IMG/VR virus record: IMGVR_UViG_3300048912_000090
Coordinates: 1 to 23,917 of that record
DNA: 23,917 nt
Strand: one strand, 5' to 3'
Source of the DNA: a virus
Position numbers and translations under genes: made by a program. The notes under the pieces are model-generated. The model was not told where the DNA came from and did not search any database. It saw only the letters and a program-made list of their open reading frames with translations. Position 1 is the stretch's first letter, and each line of letters starts with the position of its first letter. This document shows, piece after piece, positions 6,259-11,950 of this stretch.

Positions 6259-6287
6259 TTGCATTGCAGATACGCCCAAGGTATTAT
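6259..6287 (+). promoter_or_regulatory. Early promoter, family copy C
   Basis: TTGCAT (6259-6264) and TATTAT (6282-6287) are separated by 17 bp; the -10 box matches the sigma-70 consensus at 5 of 6 positions. ATAC lies 11 bp into the element exactly as in copy A, and both end in the form AAG-(G)-TAYTATTCA. The leader that follows is again rich in ACA/CAA and ends in AGAAGGA. Confidence 0.65.
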
Positions 6288-6300
6288 TCATCGCAATGCA
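6260..6300. promoter_or_regulatory. Inverted repeat flanking promoter C (operator candidate)
   Basis: TGCATTGC (6260-6267) and GCAATGCA (6293-6300) are perfect 8-bp inverted copies. One overlaps the -35 box and the other covers the likely transcription start. This geometry suits a dimeric repressor, or two dimers, and a similar but shorter pair flanks promoter A. No matching regulator gene is identified in the window. Confidence 0.5.
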
Positions 6301-6335
6301 GGAACAACAATAACCACACAACAGAAGGAACCAGC

Positions 6336-6419
6336 ATGCACAACTACTACCACTTCGCCTTATTACGCCCGTCCGTCTACGTGGCCGCCTTCTTCACACA
6401 CGATCGAAGCCCGTTATAG
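6336..6419 (+). CDS. 27-aa leader-type peptide
   Basis: An ATG follows AGAAGGA by about 6 nt and opens 27 codons ending in TAG. The peptide (MHNYYHFALLRPSVYVAAFF ...) is aromatic and moderately hydrophobic in its centre but not a clear membrane helix. It is the first reading frame behind promoter C, in the same position as the 129-residue gene behind promoter A, with which it shares CTTATTACGC. It could be a leader peptide, a truncated paralogue or a small functional protein. No family is recognised. Confidence 0.5.
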   Translation: MHNYYHFALLRPSVYVAAFFTHDRSPL

Positions 6420-6493
6420 CTCGGTCGTATCTAAAGCAGACAGACACTGGCGCGCGCATCGCCGCCTAGCCACCCTTCATTTTTGAGGAAAGC

Positions 6494-7657
6494 ATGACCC
6501 AAGAACTCATCCGCCAGTTGTTCAATACGGCGCGCAATGCAGACTCGCTTCAATCGTTCGAACGCGTCGCGGCTGAGATTCTCTCCGCGAGCATCGCCGA
6601 CACAGCGGGGGCGAAGCAGGACGATGTGAGGGATGCGCTCGATATTGCCGAGCAGCTTGACGAGATGAGCGACCGGATAACCCGCTTCAGCAATTACGAA
6701 GGCGACGCGGTGTGTGCTCGCGCGGCTCAACTTCTGAGGACGTTTGCCAACCATCAAGCCGCAAGACGCAAGGTCATGAGCGACGGCGATTTGCAAGACA
6801 TCGTGATGGGCCTGTTTGGTCGATACACCATTCCGGCGGATTACAAGCTAGCCAACTCGGTTGCGGAATTCGTTATGTCGAAGCTACCGCGCTCCGCGCC
6901 ATACGGCGCACCATTCACGACCGACGTTGCGCACTGCTGCGGCGATCCCGAGACGTGCAACGATCCGTGCGAGCCTGCTATCGACACAGCGGGGGCGCAG
7001 CCGGTGGCGTGCCCTCACTGTTGGGAAGTCGATTGCTTGACCTGCGGCACAGACGCCGCCCCTACGCCTGAGCGTGCGGACGCCGACACAGCGGGGGCGC
7101 AGAGCGCAGAGCAAGAGCGCGAGCGGTTTGAAGCAGATTACGCCGTCGTGTGGAACCGATCGATGCATGAAAACGGATGGGCGAGCGATCATACCGCCGA
7201 CGATGTGAGGGCGCTTCGCGAAGGAGATACATACGGAGAGGGACGCGACTATCTCAACGCGCGCTGGGAGGGATGGCAAGCCCGTGTTGCTCTCGCCGCC
7301 CCTCCCGCGAGTTCGGTAGCCGATGCGGCGGGGGCGAGTGAGGGGCAGGCGGAGCCGGTGGCGTGGATGTACACGAGCCATCGAGGCGTTGACCTGTGCC
7401 GCGTTCCGCTCGATGAGAACCTGAAAAAGCTCGCGCCTGCCGATATGGTCGAAGTGCCGCTCTACGCCCACCCCTCCGCCGAGATCGCCGCGCTGCGCGA
7501 GCGGATCGCGGGGATGGAGAAGGATGCAGAACGCGGCACGGTGACAGCTCTGCAAAGCGCAAGGCACGCGATCTATACCGCCGGCACGCTCGACGAATCG
7601 TTCAACTCCGTTCAGAAGTTGATCGACGCCGCCATTGCCAAGGGAGCGAGCAAATGA
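6494..7657 (+). CDS. Modular phage protein with repeated DTAGA linkers, 387 aa
   Basis: Four short linkers, DTAGA at residues 36-40, 164-168 and 198-202 and DAAGA at 277-281, separate distinct parts. These are a helical N-terminus, a middle section ending in a Cys-rich stretch (CCGDPETCNDPCEP), a CPHCWEVDCLTCG zinc-type site, a helical unit ending in YLNARWEGWQARVALA, and a unit of the form EPVAWMYTSHRGVDLCRVPL ... VEVPLYAHP. The last two units are widespread in phage proteins of unknown function. A C-terminal coiled coil follows (IAALRERIAGMEKDAE). The start follows GAGGAAAG. Function is unknown; the mosaic layout is the main feature. The TGA overlaps the next gene. Confidence 0.8.
   Translation: MTQELIRQLFNTARNADSLQSFERVAAEILSASIADTAGAKQDDVRDALDIAEQLDEMSDRITRFSNYEGDAVCARAAQLLRTFANHQAARRKVMSDGDLQDIVMGLFGRYTIPADYKLANSVAEFVMSKLPRSAPYGAPFTTDVAHCCGDPETCNDPCEPAIDTAGAQPVACPHCWEVDCLTCGTDAAPTPERADADTAGAQSAEQERERFEADYAVVWNRSMHENGWASDHTADDVRALREGDTYGEGRDYLNARWEGWQARVALAAPPASSVADAAGASEGQAEPVAWMYTSHRGVDLCRVPLDENLKKLAPADMVEVPLYAHPSAEIAALRERIAGMEKDAERGTVTALQSARHAIYTAGTLDESFNSVQKLIDAAIAKGASK
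6599..7099 (+). repeat. Three exact 15-bp linker repeats inside the 387-codon gene
   Basis: GACACAGCGGGGGCG occurs exactly at 6599-6613, 6983-6997 and 7085-7099, always in the same frame and encoding DTAGA. A diverged fourth copy (GATGCGGCGGGGGCG) is at 7322-7336. The identity at synonymous positions is higher than the protein alone would require, which suggests recent duplication or recombination at the linkers. Confidence 0.85.
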
Positions 7658-8154
7658 CGGACGAACAGAAAGCAGCGCTCGATCTGGCAATCCTGAATCT
7701 CAGGACTCACGGCGACGACCAGTTGCTGAGCGCCGTGCAACCGCTGATCGAGTTTTACGAATCCCGCGTATTGGCGGAGAGGAAGGAGCCGTGCGGCGGT
7801 TGTGGCGGGACGGGTCGCATGGTGCGCGATCCCGACATTGGCACGGATCAGGAATGCTTTGCGTGCGACGGTAGCGGCATCGACCAATTCACCCACCCCA
7901 CGCCGGATGATGCAAGCATTCAGGAGCGAATCCCGAAAGGCTGGTGCCTCTATGCATGCGATTTCTCTATTCAAGGTTCGCCGGGCAGCGTGACGTTGAA
8001 GAGAGACAAGGAAGGTGTGAGTTGGTGGTTCTCGCTTCCGGAATATCGGCGAGAAAAGACTGATCTTTTTTTGTACGGACGCGGCAAGACGATCGAGGAA
8101 GCGCTCGACGCCGCCATCGACCGAGCAAGGCAATCTGGGGAGGAAGGAAAATGA
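7654..8154 (+). CDS. Hypothetical protein with DnaJ-type zinc ribbon, 166 aa
   Basis: CGGCGGTG (residues 47-54) and CFACDGSG (68-75) form a C-x-x-C-x-G-x-G pair like one zinc-binding module of DnaJ. The N-terminal 40 residues are helical. The C-terminal half is beta-rich (SIQGSPGSVTLKRDKEGVSW) with a final helix (TIEEALDAAIDRARQ) typical of phage proteins that end in an A-x-D-A-A-I-D motif. There is no J-domain, so it is not a DnaJ chaperone. A structural or nucleic-acid-binding use of the zinc site is possible. It overlaps both neighbours by ATGA junctions. Confidence 0.75.
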   Translation: MTDEQKAALDLAILNLRTHGDDQLLSAVQPLIEFYESRVLAERKEPCGGCGGTGRMVRDPDIGTDQECFACDGSGIDQFTHPTPDDASIQERIPKGWCLYACDFSIQGSPGSVTLKRDKEGVSWWFSLPEYRREKTDLFLYGRGKTIEEALDAAIDRARQSGEEGK

Positions 8155-8648
8155 GAAAGCGAACGCACCGGAAGGTGTACGTCGAGAAGGAATTCATCAC
8201 GTCGTTATTCAACGCTGATGAGCCGATGCCAGAGAGTGAGCGCGTCGAGACGCTAACCGGCCTGCACGCAGCCGCCGTCGCCCTCTCGCGCGGATTTGGC
8301 GACGCCCACCATTGGGACACGCTGATCGTGGGTCTGAACATTGCCGTCAACGTATGCGCAATGGCGAAAAACGGTCACATCGGCCTTAACGCCGTGAACG
8401 AGGCCCGGAACGCACTGATTAGCGTTCGAGAGCGCGCGCACGATCTAGGACGGTACGTATTCACTGGCGAGGAATTGAGCGCGGTGAATGGCGGGATTCA
8501 CGTCTACGAGCAGATTATCGAGACGGTCGGGCGACGCCAGTATGTGCGGGCTTGCAAGATGTACACGCGCGACGCGAATGCCGGCAAGACGCGCAAGATC
8601 CTGCCGGGACAGGAGACGAAGCGGTTCAAGATGACGGCGGCTGTGTAG
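8151..8648 (+). CDS. Conserved-looking hypothetical protein, 165 aa
   Basis: The protein is basic at both ends (MRKRTHRKVYVEKEF; CKMYTRDANAGKTRKILPG) with a helical core rich in alanine (TLTGLHAAAVALSRGFGDA, LNIAVNVCAMAKNGHIGLNA). A helix near the C-terminus reads FTGEELSAVNGGIHVYEQII. There are no membrane segments or metal motifs. I do not recognise the family. It is the last gene of the third early block; its TAG lies 6 bp before the palindromes that open the partition region. Confidence 0.65.
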   Translation: MRKRTHRKVYVEKEFITSLFNADEPMPESERVETLTGLHAAAVALSRGFGDAHHWDTLIVGLNIAVNVCAMAKNGHIGLNAVNEARNALISVRERAHDLGRYVFTGEELSAVNGGIHVYEQIIETVGRRQYVRACKMYTRDANAGKTRKILPGQETKRFKMTAAV

Positions 8649-8653
8649 TCATA

Positions 8654-8681
8654 CGTGTGCGCACACGCGCATACGTATGCG
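8654..8681. repeat. Two adjoining perfect 14-bp palindromes upstream of par
   Basis: CGTGTGCGCACACG (8654-8667) and CGCATACGTATGCG (8668-8681) are perfect palindromes placed end to end. No T-run follows, so they are not an intrinsic terminator. Their position just before parA suggests a partition-site (centromere) or operator function. The first contains TGCGCA, which also recurs at 8702-8707 and 8724-8729. Confidence 0.6.
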
Positions 8682-8693
8682 TCACTTCCCCCA

Positions 8694-8729
8694 TTGATGT
8701 TTGCGCAAGTATGAACTAGGATTTGCGCA
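8694..8729 (+). promoter_or_regulatory. par operon promoter with TTTGCGCA direct repeats
   Basis: TTGATG (8694-8699) and TAGGAT (8717-8722) are separated by 17 bp, giving a plausible sigma-70 promoter. TTTGCGCA occurs at 8700-8707, in the spacer, and at 8722-8729, touching the -10 box. The copies are 22 bp apart, about two helical turns, so one protein could bind both on the same face. This is the expected layout for autoregulation by the ribbon-helix-helix partner or by ParA. Confidence 0.55.
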
Positions 8730-8748
8730 CAATAACAGGGGAAGGAAC

Positions 8749-9399
8749 ATGACCATCATAGCGATTGTGATGCAGAAGGGTGGCGTCGGCAAGACAATGA
8801 CCGCCACCAACGTCGCCGGTACGCTCGCCATGCAGGGCGGCTCTGTGCGCCTATACGACGCCAATCCGTACCAGTCCAGCGCGTACCAGTGGGGGCAGTT
8901 GCGCATCGACGCCGAAGTGCCGCAGAACCTAAGCGTCGTGCGGGTCGACCAAAATTACGGGCACGCCGTCACTGCTGACGCGCCGAACTTCGATCACATC
9001 GTCATCGACTGCCCGCCGAACCTCGATATGGAAACACGCGTCGCGATGGCATTGGCTGACATAATCCTGATTCCGTTGCGGATAGGCCAATTTGACGCCT
9101 GGAGCCTTGCGCAGACGGCGCACATAGTCAGGCAGAGAAGGGCGACGGTAACGGCGCCAGTGCGCGCTATCGCCTTCGTGAACGCCGTTCCGCACTACAT
9201 CAGGGCCGAGCTTGACGAATCGATCGACGTTATCCGGGAAATGGGAGACTTCGAACTAGGCCCGACGATCGTCGACCGCGCGGCATACCGGAAGGGCGCG
9301 AAACTAGGGCTTTCGGTTATGGAGTTGCCGCCCGAATACCGAGACGGGAAGGCGAGCGACGAGTTCGGAACGCTGATGGCGGGGGTTCTCAATGGCTAA
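8749..9399 (+). CDS. parA: ParA-family partition ATPase (short, type Ib-like)
   Basis: The ATG at 8749 follows GGGGAAGGAA. The 216-residue protein has the deviant Walker A motif QKGGVGKT (9-16) with the ParA-specific signature Lys-10 and Lys-15. A Walker A'-type strand (RLYDANPYQSS, Asp-38) and Walker B (DHIVIDCPP, Asp-87) follow. It lacks the N-terminal helix-turn-helix of long P1/F ParA proteins, which places it with the short ParF-like group. These proteins pattern on the nucleoid and pull plasmid copies apart with a small DNA-binding partner. The next gene encodes such a partner, so the pair should stabilise the episomal state. Confidence 0.93.
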   Translation: MTIIAIVMQKGGVGKTMTATNVAGTLAMQGGSVRLYDANPYQSSAYQWGQLRIDAEVPQNLSVVRVDQNYGHAVTADAPNFDHIVIDCPPNLDMETRVAMALADIILIPLRIGQFDAWSLAQTAHIVRQRRATVTAPVRAIAFVNAVPHYIRAELDESIDVIREMGDFELGPTIVDRAAYRKGAKLGLSVMELPPEYRDGKASDEFGTLMAGVLNG

Positions 9400-9640
9400 T
9401 CCTCCACTGAACCGCAGCGCTGTCGACGCCTTTATTGGCCAGCAACCAGCAAAGCCAGAGAACGAAGCACAGCCGACATTCCGCGAGCGCGACTCAACGC
9501 AGCGAATGGCGGTGAACATGCCAAAGAGCTTGTATGAGGAATTGCGCGCGTTTATGAAGCTGACTGACACGCCAATGTCTGACCTGCTTGTCGAAGGGGC
9601 GCGGCGCGAGCTGGCGCGGCGGAAGCAGGGCGGCAAGTGA
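9392..9640 (+). CDS. Ribbon-helix-helix partition partner (ParG-like)
   Basis: The ATG overlaps the end of parA by 8 nt. The 82-residue protein has a flexible, polar N-terminal tail (residues 1-36) and a C-terminal ribbon-helix-helix of about 38 residues (TQRMAVNMPKSLYEELRAFM, then LTDTPMSDLLVEGARREL). This is the architecture of ParG and similar type Ib centromere-binding proteins. There the folded part binds DNA repeats and the tail stimulates ParA ATPase. The palindromes and TTTGCGCA repeats upstream of parA are its likely targets. Identification rests on fold pattern, size and position rather than on clear sequence similarity. Confidence 0.8.
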   Translation: MANPPLNRSAVDAFIGQQPAKPENEAQPTFRERDSTQRMAVNMPKSLYEELRAFMKLTDTPMSDLLVEGARRELARRKQGGK

Positions 9641-10260
9641 TGAAGACCAAGATTGATACGACATTCCAGACCATGCAGCGCGACTTGTTCGAATCGGGGA
9701 TTGCCGCACAGATCGGGATGAGCGCCTTTGGTCTTTGGCAGGCCATCAAAAGCCACGCCGACTTCGACACTGGCGAGGCCGAGCCGGGAATCCGCCGACT
9801 TGCCGAAATGACAGGGATGGGGAAGAGCACCGTATCCGAGTGCGTGAAGATCCTTGAAAAACACAGGATGCTTCGCGTCATCACGAAAGGAAAGGGCAAG
9901 ACAGGGACGCTATACATCGCCCGCGAGCGCCTAGACATTCGGCTAGGAACGCGAGTTTTGTGCACAATCGTGGTCGACTATATCCCTATGAAGATTGGCG
10001 AGCGTCTAAAGGCAATCGGCGAGGCGGTGAACGAACGCGGGCGCGTCGACGCCGAAGCGCTCACAAACTGCGAGATCATTCCTGGAGACGGTTTTAGGTG
10101 GGATTCCACCGAAGGCGTTCTGAAGGCCGCGCTTCCAACAACTGAACTTGCGACGCCGCCTGATGAGGTTGATGAGGATTCTGCGCACCCTGCAGTGCGC
10201 CGTTTGATGGACACCCGGAGGCGGATCGCGGCAGCGCCGAAGGATATAGAAGAGATATAA
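9640..10260 (+). CDS. Winged-helix plasmid-type replication initiator (candidate Rep)
   Basis: The stop of the RHH gene overlaps the start (GTGATG), and the ATG at 9640 is preferred. The 206-residue protein has a helix-turn-helix near residues 50-78 (GIRRLAEMTGMGKSTVSECV) followed by a beta wing (MLRVITKGKGKTGTLYIA). A second less clear folded part follows, then an acidic, Pro-rich tail. A transcription-factor role is possible. However, four 20-bp iterons and a DnaA box begin 10 bp after its stop, and it is co-transcribed with par genes, so an initiator role is the better explanation. It does not show the obvious double winged-helix signature of Rep_3 initiators. Confidence 0.65.
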   Translation: MKTKIDTTFQTMQRDLFESGIAAQIGMSAFGLWQAIKSHADFDTGEAEPGIRRLAEMTGMGKSTVSECVKILEKHRMLRVITKGKGKTGTLYIARERLDIRLGTRVLCTIVVDYIPMKIGERLKAIGEAVNERGRVDAEALTNCEIIPGDGFRWDSTEGVLKAALPTTELATPPDEVDEDSAHPAVRRLMDTRRRIAAAPKDIEEI

Positions 10261-10270
10261 GTATGGTTTT

Positions 10271-10396
10271 GTCCGGCCACAGGTACGCTAAGCCGGTTTA
10301 GAGTTCGGCCACAGGTACGCTATGAGATTTAGAGTCCGGTCACAGGTACGCCAAAGTTATCCACATGCAGCGTAGTGTTCGGCTACAGGTACGCTA
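10271..10396 (+). repeat. Four 20-bp iterons
   Basis: The consensus GTYCGGYYACAGGTACGCYA occurs at 10271-10290, 10303-10322, 10334-10353 and 10377-10396, all in the same direction. Start-to-start distances are 32, 31 and 43 bp, close to three, three and four helical turns, so the sites can lie on one face of the DNA. The wider last gap holds the DnaA box. Confidence 0.92.
10357..10365 (+). promoter_or_regulatory. Perfect DnaA box
   Basis: TTATCCACA is identical to the high-affinity E. coli DnaA box. It lies between the third and fourth iterons and suggests that the phage initiator works with host DnaA. Confidence 0.85.
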
Positions 10397-10506
10397 AATC
10401 GGCTCCTAGCGTCCCATTGCCGGACACCTAGCGTTCATCACCGTGAACGCAAAAAAGAACCGATAATACCTATTATGTCAACATGCACAACAACAAAACT
10501 TCGACA

Positions 10507-10536
10507 TTGCAAATCGTTAGGTCTGTGGAGTATTAT
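10507..10536 (+). promoter_or_regulatory. Promoter before the 63-codon gene
   Basis: TTGCAA (10507-10512) and TATTAT (10531-10536) are separated by 18 bp. The -10 box lies within the palindrome GTATTATTAATAC (10530-10542), a possible operator. It lacks the ATAC spacer element of promoters A to C. Confidence 0.55.
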
Positions 10537-10579
10537 TAATACATAAGGCGTTTAACCAAATTAATAAAAGTGACAGACC

Positions 10580-10771
10580 ATGTTGCCAGCCCCGAAAAAA
10601 GCAACGGCAGAAGAATTCGAATGTTTCGCATTCCGGCTTCAGGACATTGACGATCTGGGTCTGTTCTGCTCGGTCGATGTTCGAGAAGAGGCACGGCGAC
10701 TGCTCGGCATGCCGCCGCACCCCAATTCAATCCCGCCGAAGAAGCAACCCACAACGGTTGAAGCGGCTTAA
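10580..10771 (+). CDS. Small acidic hypothetical protein, 63 aa
   Basis: This is the last rightward gene. It is separated from the origin by a promoter and converges with the leftward holin gene, overlapping it by 4 bp. The product starts with a basic segment (MLPAPKKATAEEF), continues with an acidic helix (FRLQDIDDLGLF) and ends in a Pro-rich tail. No clear ribosome binding site precedes the ATG (AAAAGTGA only). The family is not recognised. Its place beside the origin would suit a copy-control or regulatory role, but nothing in the protein shows this. Confidence 0.5.
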   Translation: MLPAPKKATAEEFECFAFRLQDIDDLGLFCSVDVREEARRLLGMPPHPNSIPPKKQPTTVEAA

Positions 10772-11310
10772 CCGCGGCTGTCCGCGTTTATTCGCGGATC
10801 TGCCTGCGCCTTGCCGCGGAAGAACGAGGCCACGCCGAGCACCGCGCCGATCGTCAGCGTTAGATCCGCTGACAACGGAACCGGCTGCACGTGAAAGAGC
10901 GGCAGGATGAACATCGACATAACGTAGAGGCCGAACACAAAGCCGATGAACGGGCGCCACGTATAGGTGGGCCAATGATCCGCCTTCGCTTCGGATTGCA
11001 TCGTCGCGTTGACATTGCCGATAGCGTCAGAACCGGCTTTGATAGACGCCTGATCGGTTGCCGCCTGGATCTGCGCCATCTGCACTTTGAAGTCGTTATC
11101 CGCCTTCTGAAGCGCCGCAATCGCGTCAGGCGACAGGCCGGCTTGAATCGCCTGCGTCACCTGATCGGATGTGCCCTCTTGATGACCGAGTACCGCGCTG
11201 CTTACCGCGCGCAACGCTGCGCCCGCCACCATACCGGCCGGGCCGCCAACAACAGACAAGGCAGTCGCCAGCGTTGGCGCGACGCCCCCAAGTACCTGTT
11301 TCCAGTCCAT
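10768..11310 (-). CDS. Holin of the 3-TM (GTA_holin_3TM) type
   Basis: The 180-residue protein has a hydrophobic N-terminal segment (about residues 9-40, VAPTLATALSVVGGPAGMVA). A long helical linker follows (NDFKVQMAQIQAATDQASIK), then WRPFIGFVFGLYVMSMFILP (119-138) and LTLTIGAVLGVASFFRG (150-166). The WRP-F-I-G-F-V-F and L-G-x-x-S-F-F-R-G-K motifs are typical of the GTA_holin_3TM family, named from gene transfer agents and common in proteobacterial phages. It should form the inner-membrane hole that releases the lysozyme encoded just upstream. It is the last gene of the leftward late operon. Confidence 0.85.
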   Translation of the reverse strand: MDWKQVLGGVAPTLATALSVVGGPAGMVAGAALRAVSSAVLGHQEGTSDQVTQAIQAGLSPDAIAALQKADNDFKVQMAQIQAATDQASIKAGSDAIGNVNATMQSEAKADHWPTYTWRPFIGFVFGLYVMSMFILPLFHVQPVPLSADLTLTIGAVLGVASFFRGKAQADPRINADSRG

Positions 11311-11311
11311 A

Positions 11312-11764
11312 TCAGCACCCCCGGCGCATCATGTCGGCAAGGCGCGTCGCCCTGCCCTTTACTTGCGTTGCCCATGCGGACGCCAACATACCGTCCGCTG
11401 CTGCGTCGTATTTGCCCTGACGCATGGCAACGAGCGTGTTACGGAAGCCGAGTAGTTTCGTGATTCCGAGATTGAACGCCATGTTCGCCAAAGCGCGCTG
11501 TCGCACGTCGTTGAGATCAGTCCACCAGGGCAAGTTGCGGTCAAGGTCGTGGAACACGTCTTCGAGATCGTCATCGAGCAGCGAATTAATCTGCATGTCG
11601 TTGAGCGGATATTTCCAGCCGGCCGGCAGAGGCTTCGAGTTCAGGTTGTGCCCGACGCCAACCGTTGGAATGCCCTTCGTGTCGTTGTACGGCGAATAAC
11701 GAACGCCCTCGTCGCGGCGCAGCTCGGCGATCAGCTTTTGAAGGTTCTCGTTATTCATCGACAT
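11312..11764 (-). CDS. T4-type lysozyme (GH24 endolysin)
   Basis: This 150-residue muramidase cuts the sugar backbone of peptidoglycan. The triad is Glu-19, Asp-28 and Thr-34 (RRDEGVRYSPYNDTKGIPTV), with the same 9 and 6 residue spacing as Glu-11, Asp-20 and Thr-26 of T4 lysozyme, followed by GVGHN. The RALANMAFNLG and FRNTLVAMRQGKYDAAADG segments are also typical. The second ATG (11764) is chosen because AAGGAG lies 6 nt before it; the first ATG (11770) touches that site. There is no signal or anchor segment, so export depends on a holin. It overlaps the upstream membrane-protein gene by 14 bp. Confidence 0.93.
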   Translation of the reverse strand: MSMNNENLQKLIAELRRDEGVRYSPYNDTKGIPTVGVGHNLNSKPLPAGWKYPLNDMQINSLLDDDLEDVFHDLDRNLPWWTDLNDVRQRALANMAFNLGITKLLGFRNTLVAMRQGKYDAAADGMLASAWATQVKGRATRLADMMRRGC

Positions 11765-11942
11765 TCGCATCTCCTTTGCGCAGGCGCTTGATCGACGAGT
11801 AAATCTGCAATGCCGTGTAAATCACGGACAGCGTGAGCAGCACGCGCGGGAAATTCGCGTCACTCCACGCGAGCGCCGTTGCGTACCACGGAGGCGCGAT
11901 TTGCGCGACCGTCTGTGCGACGGCTGAAGCGGTGTCTTTCAT
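11751..11942 (-). CDS. Small single-TM membrane protein, holin/antiholin candidate, 63 aa
   Basis: One transmembrane helix (about residues 33-49, RVLLTLSVIYTALQIYS) is followed by a strongly basic segment (KRLRKGD). The N-terminal half is helical and mildly polar (DTASAVAQTVAQIAPPWYAT). Such proteins beside endolysins are often holins or holin regulators. A 3-TM holin is encoded two genes downstream, so this one may be a second holin or an antiholin. The ATG lies only 9 bp after the terminator T-tract and has no Shine-Dalgarno sequence. No plausible upstream start was found outside the terminator. Confidence 0.65.
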   Translation of the reverse strand: MKDTASAVAQTVAQIAPPWYATALAWSDANFPRVLLTLSVIYTALQIYSSIKRLRKGDANVDE

Positions 11943-11950
11943 GGGATCGG

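Larger units (their letters stand above)
10261..10579 (+). other. Candidate replication origin (iterons, DnaA box, AT-rich DNA)
   Basis: This 319-bp gap has no convincing gene. It holds four iterons (10271-10396), a perfect DnaA box (10357-10365), CCTAGCGT repeated at 10405-10412 and 10427-10434, and an inverted repeat GCGTTCA/TGAACGC (10431-10450). AT-rich DNA follows from about 10451, with palindrome ATAATACCTATTAT (10463-10476) and a promoter at 10507. Iterons, DnaA box and adjoining AT-rich DNA next to an initiator gene are the standard parts of a plasmid origin. Activity is inferred. Confidence 0.75.

Noticed and set aside
6884-7690. 268-codon open frame on the minus strand
   Set aside because: It is antisense to the modular 387-residue protein and breaks the uniform rightward operon; no start signal.
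10431-10450. GCGTTCA/TGAACGC hairpin next to AAAAAAG as a terminator
   Set aside because: The A-run is on the wrong side for a plus-strand terminator, and on the minus strand the T-run comes before the stem, so it cannot terminate in either direction.
10781-10798. Hairpin TCCGCG/CGCGGA between the convergent genes as a terminator
   Set aside because: No T-run follows on either strand, and it lies within the 3' coding end of the holin gene.
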